Origin: Pirellulales bacterium
GTDB lineage: Bacteria; Planctomycetota; Planctomycetia; Pirellulales; JAEUIK01
Reading direction: 5' to 3'
Assembly (NCBI GenBank): GCA_019745975.1
Contig: JAIESQ010000019.1
Coordinates: 84,130 to 148,129, forward strand
Length of the DNA stretch: 64,000 nucleotides
Below the pieces are notes generated by a model. That model did not search any database, was not told where the DNA came from, and saw nothing but the letters and a program-made list of their open reading frames with translations. The position numbers and the translations under genes are program-made. Positions 1 to 8,072 of this stretch are shown piece by piece. How positions within the stretch are numbered: the stretch's first letter is position 1; every line of letters begins with the position of its first letter.

Positions 1-592
1 GCCAATAATCCTGGCCCCTTTCGACTAGATGGCCGCGGGCCGCGCGCCCCCCCCAGAATAAATTGTTCTGTAATTTTGCGTTCGGGTGCGTCCGGGTGTT
101 TTGATATTGGAGCGTAAATCGATTAGACGGCACAGCTTGGGACGTGGGTAACATCGCAAGATTTGCGTCCGGGTGATCGTCCGGTTTGCGTCCGGCGCGG
201 TGTTTTGCGTCCGGGTGGGACGACCCTCGCAACTCGGCCACAGCGCGCAGGGCGGACGCAGCTCTCCGCTGGGGACTCTGACACACGATTCAGTGAATCG
301 CGAAGTCCCTGGGCCGAGATGCGTGAGGCTAGGCTGCAGACTCCAGACCGCAGGCTGCAGAAACGAAGCAGCCGCGCGTACCGCGATCCCGCGGCCGTGG
401 GGCAAATCTGATTGTAGCGAGCGGTGGTCATTTGTAAACCATTATTATGGTCATTTTTGTAGACTTGTGTTTGGCGGCCCACGCCGCCCAGCAAATGTGA
501 CGGAGTCGCGCGAGCCAGGGCGTGGAGCAAGCTCGACTCGAGGTTCGCGCCCGCCAGCTCAATTAGCAGCAATCGTGCAGCGCGGGAGAAGC
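1..592. other. Intergenic stretch without a supported gene
   Basis: I see no credible coding region here. Open frames exist because the DNA is GC-rich, but none has a ribosome binding site or recognisable protein character. The left part (about 76-217) holds several copies of a TTTGCGTCCGGGTG-like sequence. The right end provides the ribosome binding site of the hydrolase that begins at 593. Confidence 0.5.
76..217 (+). repeat. Degenerate direct repeats of TTTGCGTCCGGGTG
   Basis: Variants of the same 11-14 base unit appear at about 76-88 (TTGCGTTCGGGTG), 88-98 (GCGTCCGGGTG), 162-175, 183-195 (shortened) and 203-217. All are in the same orientation with irregular spacing. They do not form a CRISPR because spacers are too short and uneven. 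They could be protein-binding sites or remnants of a degenerate tandem repeat; no function can be assigned. Confidence 0.5.
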
Positions 593-1294
593 ATGCGAAG
601 CGTGGGTAATTGCTGCCGCGAACGCCTCCTGCTCGGCATTGCCACGGCGCTACTGCTCTGGGCAGGTTTTTCCGAGCCGCAGGTTCTTGCGATCGACTTG
701 TCGTACGGATTGACTGGCTCGTACCTCGTCGGCAACCGCCAGGTGAGCGTGTCGCGCACTGCCGGCGGCAGCGGTTCGTTCGACGCGCTGGTGTACTATC
801 CGGCTACCGCCACTGGTCTGAACACTCCGCTTGACCTCTCCGGTGGAATGTATCCCGTGGTGAGTTTCGCCCACGGCTACACAACCGTCACGGCCAACTC
901 GCTGCCTGCGAGTCTCGCACAGCTTGCCAGCCACGGCTACATCGTCGTCGCGCCGCAATCGTACGAATCGGTCCTCGATGTCTTTGAAACTGAGGCGCTG
1001 GGACACGATCAGGCGTCGGCCTACAACTATCTGGTCACGCAAAGCAGTAAAGTGTCGTCCCCCTTCTATCAACACGTGGAGACCACCGGTTTCGCCGCGA
1101 TGGGACACTCGACGGGAGGCGCGGCTAGCATCTCCGAGGCATCACAAAACGCGGCGGTAAAGACCGTCGTCACCTGGGCCGCACAGAACATGAACATTCC
1201 GGTTCAAGCGCCGGAGCAGATCGCCGACGTGCACGTCCCCGTGCAGTTGATCGCGGGCACGGCCGACACGACCGTGAGTGCCTCGACAACGTGA
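593..1294 (+). pseudogene. Secreted alpha/beta hydrolase (dienelactone/PET-hydrolase-like), 3'-truncated
   Basis: The 233-residue product starts at an ATG preceded by GGAG five bases upstream. It has a hydrophobic signal sequence (residues 11-34), then an alpha/beta-hydrolase core: an oxyanion-region FAHG at about 92-95, the nucleophile elbow GHSTGG with Ser173, and a catalytic-acid strand LIAGTADTTV with Asp225. The frame then stops eight residues later. Family members need a further segment carrying the catalytic His, which is absent. The end of this gene abuts the broken end of a GNAT gene on the other strand, so I read it as 3'-truncated by a deletion. The hydrolase family is clear; whether the product still works is doubtful. 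Confidence 0.65.
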
Positions 1295-1314
1295 CGATGG
1301 CGCTGTTGTGCGTT

Positions 1315-1555
1315 GAGCGGTCGCCTCGATTGCAGTCGGAACGATCATCACCGGGCTGAACGCGATGTGGCCGACAATCTGGTTGTCGATCACGGCCACC
1401 AGCGAGATCGTCAGCCAACCGGCGCGGCGCAAGTCGGCGACAAGCTGGCTTTCAGCCGAAGTCGGAAATGTGGCCAGATGAACCTGGGTGATGGCCGCTT
1501 CGTCGCCGATCTGTTCGGCGCGTACCACAAGGGAGCGAGTCGCGGGATTGGGCAT
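1315..1555 (-). pseudogene. GNAT N-acetyltransferase fragment, N-terminal part only
   Basis: The first ~70 residues read like the start of a GNAT acetyltransferase: VRAEQIGDEAAITQVHLATF, then a helix-strand ending in VGHIAFSPV (about residues 61-69). In intact members the acetyl-CoA binding loop (Q/R-x-x-G-x-G/A) follows soon after. Here the reading dissolves into low-information Arg/Thr-rich sequence, and the continuing frame runs antisense through the neighbouring hydrolase. The fragment therefore lacks the cofactor site and is probably dead. The exact end of homology is uncertain, near 1315-1350. Confidence 0.55.
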
Positions 1556-1665
1556 CGTGGAAACCAGTCGGCGCGAATCGCGCGCCGCGAATCGTCAGCC
1601 GATGTTCTTAAGCCAGCTTCGCCGACCAACGTCAGGACGTCCCCGAATTGAACCGCGGCGACCGC

Positions 1666-2232
1666 CTACTTCGGGCGTTTTCGCTTCTTGCCTGCCGGGG
1701 CGGCGGCTTGCTGCGCGGCTCCTCCAACCGCTTCGGCGCCAGCCGCGGCGGCAGGTTGCGCGGCAGGATCGGCAGCGCCAGCGGCTCGCTCTTTGGCGAG
1801 TGTCGACTTGGCGACACGGCGTTCGGCCTCGCTGAGTTTGCCGTCGCCATTGGCGTCGAAGCGCTTTAAGAGCGCATTGTGCTGAGCTTGTCGGCCGCGA
1901 GCGCCGGTGGAGGGCTGGGGGGGCGGAGCGTTGGCGGCCTTGGCCGCTTCGGCCTGGAGCTGCTGTATGTAAGCCTGCTGCTGCCGCTGGAGATACTTTT
2001 GGTACTGCTTCTGTTGCGGACTCATTCCGGAACGACCTCGCCCGCCGCGCGGAATGCGCCGCGAGCGGACGAGGTGAGTTTGCACGGCGCCATTCGAACG
2101 CGACGTAGTGACCGCGGCATTCAACTCGGCGAGAAGCCCGGGCCTCGCCGCCCAAGCCGCAGAATCGGAGCGCACCAAAAGTGAAGCAAGGGCCGCGATA
2201 AGTGTCACGGCCGTCCTGACTAGCGATCGCAT
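1666..2232 (-). CDS. Secreted single EF-hand protein with Gln-rich and Ala-rich segments
   Basis: The 188-residue protein has a signal-like N terminus (about residues 8-28) and a Gln-rich helical stretch at 72-93. It has one canonical EF-hand loop, DANGDGKLSEAE, at 126-137, with Asp126, Asn128, Asp130 and Glu137 as Ca2+ ligands. The tail is Ala-rich and ends in a basic KKRKRPK. I chose the internal ATG (2232) because the hydrophobic signal follows it directly. Many planctomycetes encode such small secreted EF-hand proteins. Ca2+ binding is likely; the partner and role are unknown. Confidence 0.7.
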   Translation of the reverse strand: MRSLVRTAVTLIAALASLLVRSDSAAWAARPGLLAELNAAVTTSRSNGAVQTHLVRSRRIPRGGRGRSGMSPQQKQYQKYLQRQQQAYIQQLQAEAAKAANAPPPQPSTGARGRQAQHNALLKRFDANGDGKLSEAERRVAKSTLAKERAAGAADPAAQPAAAAGAEAVGGAAQQAAAPAGKKRKRPK

Positions 2233-2432
2233 AGCCACAAGTCGGTCCCCGTCGCCGGATAAGCCATCAACAAGGTGCTGTCCGGATCCTTTACGCATTA
2301 TAGCCGTGCACTCACGCGATAGTTATCGAAGTGCTCGGCGAATTGCTGCTGCGGTTTCGACCGCTGAAAAAAGGACAACCAGGACACAGTCCTTTCGGTG
2401 GCGGCGTTCATGGCCTGGGAGATGTGACTGCC

Positions 2433-3419
2433 TTAACCGGCGGCAGGCAATTGCACCTTGGCCAGGTAGATGCTCGTCTTCCGTTCGTGCGAGGAGTAGT
2501 AGCTGATCCAGAGCAGCCCCTCGTGCAGCACCAGGCCGGCGTAACTGGTGTCGCCGGCGGTAGGAAGGGTAAGGAATTCGTCGAGCTTGCCTGCCGAAGG
2601 ATCGATCCAGACGAGCGACGTGCGAACCCGACCGTCGTAGAGCCGCACCGCCGCGACAAAGCGCCCGTCGGGTAGCCGCAGCATTTGCGGCCCGCCGATC
2701 CGCACGCCCAGGTCTTTCCACTCCCATTGGGTGTACGGGGGCTGCGAGCTGCCCACGAGCCCGCGGTTCGGCTCACCGTCGCGCCGCAGCAGGCAGTAGG
2801 CGGTGTCGCCGGCGAAGACCAGCGAAGTCTCGTTCGGATAACCGACGTCGAAGAGCCGCTCGACGAGCGTGTCGAAGCGCTTGCCGTCGTCGCTGGCGTA
2901 GAGCTTGATGAATCGATTTTCCCCTGTGCCATAGCCGATGCTGTAAGCTTTGCGGTCGTGCCAGGTGACGCGCCATAGCCAGAAGTCGGGATCGCCGATT
3001 TCGTGTTTGTCGCTCCAAGTGCGACCATCCTTGGAGAACCAGGCCAGCGATTGGTGCGTGTGCCGCGAACGGTCGTGCAGCGCTTCGGCCCCGGTGAGCA
3101 TCAGTTGACCGTCGGGAGTGACGGTGATCTTGGCGTCGCGCAGGTCGGAATTGGGCGACGTGATCAGGGCCGCCGACTCCCACGCCTGGCCATCGACCGA
3201 CGTGATCACGCGCAGCGCGCCGTCGGGCGAGACATGCCGGGCCCCTTCGCGAAACACGCAAAACCAACGGTCGCCGAACCGCACCAGGTCGGTGAAGGCG
3301 TTGTGCGGCGCCTGATCCCAGATGCGCCGAGCCTCGATCAGCCGGGCAGGTTCGGCCGCGCGCAGCGCACTGCCGCACAGCAGACAGACGAGGAGCGACC
3401 AGCGCAGCATGGGAAACAC
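2433..3419 (-). CDS. Secreted sialidase-fold (exo-alpha-sialidase-like) protein
   Basis: The 328-residue product has a cleavable signal peptide (residues about 4-21, ending ALRAAEP). The body carries repeated beta-propeller strands with BNR/Asp-box-like units: SVDGQAWES, SKDGRTWSD and ASDDGKRFDT. This indicates a sialidase-type beta-propeller acting outside the cytoplasm, possibly on glycans. The short length matches single-propeller family members. Substrate is not deducible. The second ATG at 3410 is an equally good start. It is divergent from cdsA across a 199-base intergenic space. Confidence 0.75.
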   Translation of the reverse strand: MFPMLRWSLLVCLLCGSALRAAEPARLIEARRIWDQAPHNAFTDLVRFGDRWFCVFREGARHVSPDGALRVITSVDGQAWESAALITSPNSDLRDAKITVTPDGQLMLTGAEALHDRSRHTHQSLAWFSKDGRTWSDKHEIGDPDFWLWRVTWHDRKAYSIGYGTGENRFIKLYASDDGKRFDTLVERLFDVGYPNETSLVFAGDTAYCLLRRDGEPNRGLVGSSQPPYTQWEWKDLGVRIGGPQMLRLPDGRFVAAVRLYDGRVRTSLVWIDPSAGKLDEFLTLPTAGDTSYAGLVLHEGLLWISYYSSHERKTSIYLAKVQLPAAG

Positions 3420-3618
3420 CTCGGAGCGACTCGTTGAAGTGCTGGTGAAGTAGGAGCGCTAAAATCGTGGCGGCAGACTATTGCAACCGCGCGCCGTGGT
3501 CAAAGTGGGTCGCTGTGCGATGGCCACGACTTGTACAGTTTGCAGTATCGTCGTCGCTTCGAGTCAGGTACAAGGAGAGGCGATCAAGACTGCTTCGAAG
3601 TTTGCGAGTTGAGATGCC

Positions 3619-4542
3619 ATGCTCCGTTGGCGGCTAGCGCTGGGCACCACGTTCGTTGCCACGTTGGCGGCGCTGTGTTGGCTCGATGCGCGAGCCGAAA
3701 CGCCAGGTACTTGGCTGATGCCGCTGGCGCTGGTGCTCGCGGTTCTTGGCACGCAAGAACTGCTTGGTATGTGGAGCGATCGACCGCAGCGGCCGCTCGG
3801 CCCCGCGGTCTATCTCGGCAACATCGCGATCGTGCTGGCCAATCTGGGAACGATCTGGCGACCAGTGATGTTTGGCCCGCTCGGCTGGCCGGCAATTGGC
3901 TTGGCACTCGCGACCATCCTGGTGTTCTGGGGCGAAATGGCGCGCTATACCCGTCCGGGTGGAGTCGCCGAACGCCTTGGACTGGCGGCCTTGGCCCTGA
4001 CGTACATCGGGTTGATGATCAGTTTTCTGGTGCAGTTGCGATTGCTGGGCCCCGGCGGAAGCTGGGGACTGGCGGCACTGGCCTCGCTGGTGCTGATCGT
4101 CAAGACGAGCGATATCGGAGCTTACACCGTCGGGCGGTTGTTCGGGCGGCACAAAATGGCCCCGGTCCTCAGCCCCGGTAAGACGTTGGAAGGCGCAGCG
4201 GGCGCGTTAGCAGCCGCGCTGCTGGCCGCTTGGGTATCTCAAGCGTGGCTGATCCCAGCGATCGTAACGGCCGGTGACGAGGCTGCCACCGCGCCCGGCG
4301 ATTCGTCGTCAGCCGCATCCGTAGTCCCCGACTGGGGTTGGATCGTGGCGGGGCTGTCGTTGTGCGTGGTGGGAATAGTGGGTGACCTCGCCGAGTCGCT
4401 ATTGAAACGCGACGCTGGCCGGAAGGATTCGAGCAACTGGATGCCGGGCTTTGGCGGGGTACTCGACCTGATCGACTCCCTATTGCTGACGGCTCCCGTG
4501 GCGTACCTACTCTGGTCGGCCGATTTGATGGGGCCTCGCTGA
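3619..4542 (+). CDS. cdsA: Phosphatidate cytidylyltransferase
   Basis: CdsA makes CDP-diacylglycerol from phosphatidate and CTP in the inner membrane, feeding phospholipid synthesis. The 307-residue protein is strongly hydrophobic with about eight predicted membrane segments. The C-terminal third carries the family signature: SDIGAYT (164-170), GRHKMAPVLSPGKTLEG (176-192), and GDLAESLLKRDAGRKDSSNW (255-274), followed by PGFGGVLDLIDSL. These residues bind CTP and metal. It stands alone here, not next to uppS, dxr or frr as in many bacteria. Confidence 0.92.
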   Translation: MLRWRLALGTTFVATLAALCWLDARAETPGTWLMPLALVLAVLGTQELLGMWSDRPQRPLGPAVYLGNIAIVLANLGTIWRPVMFGPLGWPAIGLALATILVFWGEMARYTRPGGVAERLGLAALALTYIGLMISFLVQLRLLGPGGSWGLAALASLVLIVKTSDIGAYTVGRLFGRHKMAPVLSPGKTLEGAAGALAAALLAAWVSQAWLIPAIVTAGDEAATAPGDSSSAASVVPDWGWIVAGLSLCVVGIVGDLAESLLKRDAGRKDSSNWMPGFGGVLDLIDSLLLTAPVAYLLWSADLMGPR

Positions 4543-4931
4543 GCCGCGGCTGGATGACCGGGAAAATCTATAACCGCCTATGTTCTAACGTCTTATGTGC
4601 CACCAACACGAGATCGCCCGGCCATGCTTGGGCAACTAGCGGGTATAGTTAGATGGATGGCTCTGGGCGCCCTCCAGTATGCTGCCGACTCAGTGCGACG
4701 CAGTCCGCGTCGCCCCGGCCGCCTGGGGAACGCACGCATCAACTTCGCGAGCCATCCTGGTAGAATGTTCCTTTCGCAGGCGACCACCATCGGCCGCCAA
4801 ACCAAGCGATTGCGAGCGCGGCGCCAGTGGTGTCCGCCGCGCCGTGTGCCGAGGCCGCGAGACCTGAGCCCCGATCTGGAGAAACAACTGGGTACGCCAA
4901 CACGTTTGGCTGCTTAATACCCAGCGCTTCG
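4543..4931. other. Intergenic region upstream of phoH
   Basis: About 390 bases separate cdsA from phoH. No reading frame here resembles a protein. The phoH frame is open upstream of its chosen start but codes for low-complexity sequence there. The region presumably contains the promoter of the phoH operon; I cannot point to convincing -35/-10 boxes. Confidence 0.4.
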
Positions 4932-5891
4932 ATGTTTGAAAACACCATCTCGGTGGTTGATACGGATAGCCTGCTGTCGCTCTTCGGGCCGCGCGACCAG
5001 AACCTTCGCAAAATCCGCGAAGCGTTGGCCGTCGATATTTCGGCCCACGACCACACCATCCATATTGCCGGCGACCGCGAGGCGGTTTCGCAGGCGACCG
5101 AGGTGCTCGAGCAACTCAAGGCCCATGTCGATCGCAGTGGCCCACCGAGTCTCGATGAAGTCACCGAGGCGCTCACGTTGGTGCAAGCGGGGCGAACTCC
5201 GTCGGAAAGCCCTCCGATCGAGGTCCTCAGCCCCAACCGCAAGGTTCGACCGCGCACGCCGGGGCAGTTCCGCTACGTCGAGGCGATCCACAAGCACGAC
5301 CTGGTGTTGGGAGTAGGGCCGGCGGGCACCGGCAAGACGTACCTCGCCGTGGCCATGGCCGTATCGGCCCTCAAGCAGGAACAGATACGCAAGATCGTGC
5401 TGGTCCGCCCCGCCGTCGAGGCGGGCGAAAGCTTGGGTTTCTTGCCGGGGGACATGCACGCCAAGATCAACCCGTACCTGCGGCCGCTGCTCGACGCGCT
5501 AGCCGAGATGGTCGACTACGACCAGCTCAAGCGTTACATGGAAAGCGACGTCATCGAGGTGATCCCGCTGGCCTACATGCGCGGCCGCACGCTCAACGAG
5601 GCGTTCATCATTCTCGACGAGGCACAAAACACGACCGTGTCGCAGATGAAGATGTTCCTGACCCGCATGGGGCGCGGATCGAGAATCGTCGTCTCGGGCG
5701 ACATCACGCAAGTTGACTTGCCGCCGCACACGCAAAGCGGCCTGACCGACGCGCTGGTCCGGCTGCGGGGCATCGAGGGGACCGCACAGGTTCAGCTCAC
5801 CAATGCCGACATCGTTCGCCATCGGCTGGTTCAAGAGATTCTGCGAGCCTACGAAGGCCCGCGCAAAGGGCGCAACGACGCCCAAAGGTAG
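4932..5891 (+). CDS. phoH: PhoH family RNA-associated ATPase
   Basis: The 319-residue protein has an N-terminal KH-like segment (about 20-70) and a helicase-superfamily-I-like P-loop domain. Walker A GPAGTGKT is at 129-136. Walker B IILDEAQN has Asp229-Glu230. SGDITQVDLP forms a sensor-like motif. This matches the PhoH/YbeZ family, which partners with YbeY in ribosome and RNA maturation. The ATG at 4932 is preferred because family homology begins there; the frame continues upstream. It starts a run of same-strand genes: an HD phosphodiesterase 11 bases downstream, then ybeY and a corC-like gene. Confidence 0.92.
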   Translation: MFENTISVVDTDSLLSLFGPRDQNLRKIREALAVDISAHDHTIHIAGDREAVSQATEVLEQLKAHVDRSGPPSLDEVTEALTLVQAGRTPSESPPIEVLSPNRKVRPRTPGQFRYVEAIHKHDLVLGVGPAGTGKTYLAVAMAVSALKQEQIRKIVLVRPAVEAGESLGFLPGDMHAKINPYLRPLLDALAEMVDYDQLKRYMESDVIEVIPLAYMRGRTLNEAFIILDEAQNTTVSQMKMFLTRMGRGSRIVVSGDITQVDLPPHTQSGLTDALVRLRGIEGTAQVQLTNADIVRHRLVQEILRAYEGPRKGRNDAQR

Positions 5892-5902
5892 ACGGCAGCA
5901 CC

Positions 5903-7576
5903 ATGCCCAATGGCGGACGATCGCGAACCCGACTCGAACGGGTTTCTCGCATTGAGCTACCGCCCACGCGCCTGGAGCGCGTATGGGAGGAGCTGCAACG
6001 CCCCGTCGTGCTGATGCGACTGGCGATTTGCCTGGTGGCAGCACTGGCGATTGTGGGGCTGACGCGGGCCTGGGAGCCGCCGTTCTGGTATCGCGCGGAG
6101 TACGTGCCCGCCCGCCCGCTGTTGGCGCGAGTCGCCTTCGAAGTACCCGACGCCAACAATCCGAACAACGTGCAGAAGTTTGAGAACGGGGCGCTCTTGG
6201 CCGCCCTCAACAATCCGCTGCAGCCTGAAGACGTGCGCATCCTGCGCTACGAGCACGAAGCTTGGCTGGCCCAAATGACTTCCTTGCAGCGGGCCGCCCG
6301 CGCGGCCGCGGCGCTAGGGCTGGTGTTGGCGCTGTTTGGGCTCTGTGGCTTTTACCTCGTGTACCGCGAGCCGCGCGTGTTGCGCAGCCGCAACCGTTTC
6401 GCGTCGCTACTGCTCTTGGTAGTGCTCACTGTAGCGCTGTCGCGTTGGCTTTCGGTCGATCCGTACCGGGCGGAACTGGTGCCGATGCTACTGCTCGGAT
6501 TTACGATTGCCATCGCGTACAGCCAAGAGCTGGCGCTGGTGTTGACCGCCGCGATCGCCCTAGTGCTGGTGATGGGGAGTGGCCACGAGCTCGACGATTT
6601 CATCGTGTTGATGGGGGTGAACGCCACGGCGATTCTGCTCTGTGGTCGCATCCGCAGCCGCAACAAGCTGATCAAGGTTGGCAGCGTGGCCGCGATCGCG
6701 GCGTTTCTGCTCTCGATCGGCGTGGGTGTTCTCAATGAGCAGCCGCTGGCCAAGGACCTCTTCTACACGGCCGCGCGCAACGCGCTATGGACGCTGGCGA
6801 CCGGCTTCTTGATTACCGGGCTGTTGCCGTTCATAGAAAAGCGCTTCGGCGTGCTTACCGACATCAGCCTGTTGGAGATGGCCGACGTCTCGCACCCGCT
6901 CTTGCAGGAGCTCGTGCGGCGCTCGCCGGGGACGCACAACCACTCGATCAACGTCGCCTCGCTGGGCGAGGCCGCGGCCGATGCCATCGGCGCCAACGGG
7001 CTGCTGGTGCGCGTGGGGGCGTACTTCCACGATATCGGCAAGATGTTCAAGCCTGGCTACTTCGTCGAAAACCAGCAGGACGTGAACCATCACGAAGCAC
7101 TGGTCCCGGCGATGAGCACGCTGATCATCATCGCGCATGTCAAAGACGGCGCCGACCTGGCACGCCAGCATCACCTGCCCGAGCCGATCATCGACTTCAT
7201 CGAGCAGCATCACGGCACGACGCTGGTCGAGTACTTTTATCACCGCGCCAACCAGCAAAGTGAAGAGCATCCCGAGCAAGGTCACGTGCTCGAGAGCTCC
7301 TATCGCTATCCGGGCCCGAAGCCGCAGACGAAGGAAGCTGCCGTGCTGATGTTGGCCGACGCGGTCGAAAGCGCCAGCCGGGTATTGGTCGAACCCAACC
7401 CGGCCCGCCTGCAGGACCTGGTACACGAGATGGCGCTCAAGCGGCTGCACGACGGACAGTTCGACGAGTGCGGCTTGAACCTCCAGGAGCTGCGCACGAT
7501 CGAAGACAGCCTGGTCAAGTCGCTGACGGCGGTCTACCACGGCCGCGTCAAGTATCCCAGCTCGCGCACCGCCTGA
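5903..7576 (+). CDS. pgpH: 7TM HD-domain phosphodiesterase (PgpH/YqfF type), shortened extracytoplasmic domain
   Basis: Members of this family hydrolyse c-di-AMP in Firmicutes; the nucleotide used by this one is inferred. The 557-residue protein has one N-terminal membrane helix (about 36-56), an outside segment of about 70 residues, a bundle of about seven membrane helices (about 128-320), and a cytosolic HD domain. The HD domain shows PGTHNHS, YFHDIGKMF (HD near 376), NHHEALVP and EQHHGT. B. subtilis PgpH is about 710 residues because its extracytoplasmic 7TMR-HDED domain is several times larger, so this is a compact version. The gene sits between phoH and ybeY, a common bacterial order. 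Confidence 0.88.
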   Translation: MPNGGRSRTRLERVSRIELPPTRLERVWEELQRPVVLMRLAICLVAALAIVGLTRAWEPPFWYRAEYVPARPLLARVAFEVPDANNPNNVQKFENGALLAALNNPLQPEDVRILRYEHEAWLAQMTSLQRAARAAAALGLVLALFGLCGFYLVYREPRVLRSRNRFASLLLLVVLTVALSRWLSVDPYRAELVPMLLLGFTIAIAYSQELALVLTAAIALVLVMGSGHELDDFIVLMGVNATAILLCGRIRSRNKLIKVGSVAAIAAFLLSIGVGVLNEQPLAKDLFYTAARNALWTLATGFLITGLLPFIEKRFGVLTDISLLEMADVSHPLLQELVRRSPGTHNHSINVASLGEAAADAIGANGLLVRVGAYFHDIGKMFKPGYFVENQQDVNHHEALVPAMSTLIIIAHVKDGADLARQHHLPEPIIDFIEQHHGTTLVEYFYHRANQQSEEHPEQGHVLESSYRYPGPKPQTKEAAVLMLADAVESASRVLVEPNPARLQDLVHEMALKRLHDGQFDECGLNLQELRTIEDSLVKSLTAVYHGRVKYPSSRTA

Positions 7577-7592
7577 GACGGTCGGACGACTC

Positions 7593-8072
7593 GTGCTAGC
7601 CATCGAAATCGCGAATTTGCAGAGTTTTGTCAGCATCGAGCCGCAGCGGCTGCGCCGCGCGGTGCGCATGGTGCTCGACGACGCCGGATTGCGCGACGGA
7701 GAAATCAGCGTGGCGATCGTCGACGACCAGCGGATTCGTGAGCTGAATCGCACTTACCTAGAACACGACTACGCGACTGACGTGCTCAGCTTTTTGCTCG
7801 AATCGGCAGGGCCGCAGGGCCCGATCACAGGCGAGATTGTCGCCAGCGGCGAAACCGCTGCCAGCGAAGCTGCGCGATATGGCTGGAGACCCGCTGATGA
7901 ACTGCTCCTCTACGCGCTACACGGGGCGCTGCACCTGACCGGGCATGACGACCGCACCAAGAGCCAGGCGGCCGCCATGCGTCGCGCCGAAAGCGAATAC
8001 CTCGAGCGCCTCGGTATCGCGCAACAGCGTGCGGCTGGGGGCCGAGTAAAACGCGCAAAGGTGTGTTCATGA
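7593..8072 (+). CDS. ybeY: Endoribonuclease YbeY, 16S rRNA maturation
   Basis: The 159-residue protein carries the family zinc motif HGALHLTGHD, with His110, His114 and His118. A preceding conserved segment reads DYATDVLSF, equivalent to TDVLSFP in relatives. YbeY acts in 16S rRNA 3' end processing and ribosome quality control. The start is a GTG at 7593. Its stop overlaps the next start in ATGA (8069-8072), indicating translational coupling with the CBS-domain protein. Confidence 0.92.
   Translation: MLAIEIANLQSFVSIEPQRLRRAVRMVLDDAGLRDGEISVAIVDDQRIRELNRTYLEHDYATDVLSFLLESAGPQGPITGEIVASGETAASEAARYGWRPADELLLYALHGALHLTGHDDRTKSQAAAMRRAESEYLERLGIAQQRAAGGRVKRAKVCS

Noticed and set aside
76..217. 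Possible CRISPR array
   Set aside because: Units are only 11-14 bases and spacers vary from none to about 60 bases, with no cas genes in the window.
173..592. In-frame 5' extension of the secreted hydrolase gene
   Set aside because: The extension codes for Arg/Gly-rich low-information sequence, and a good ribosome site plus signal peptide begin at 593.
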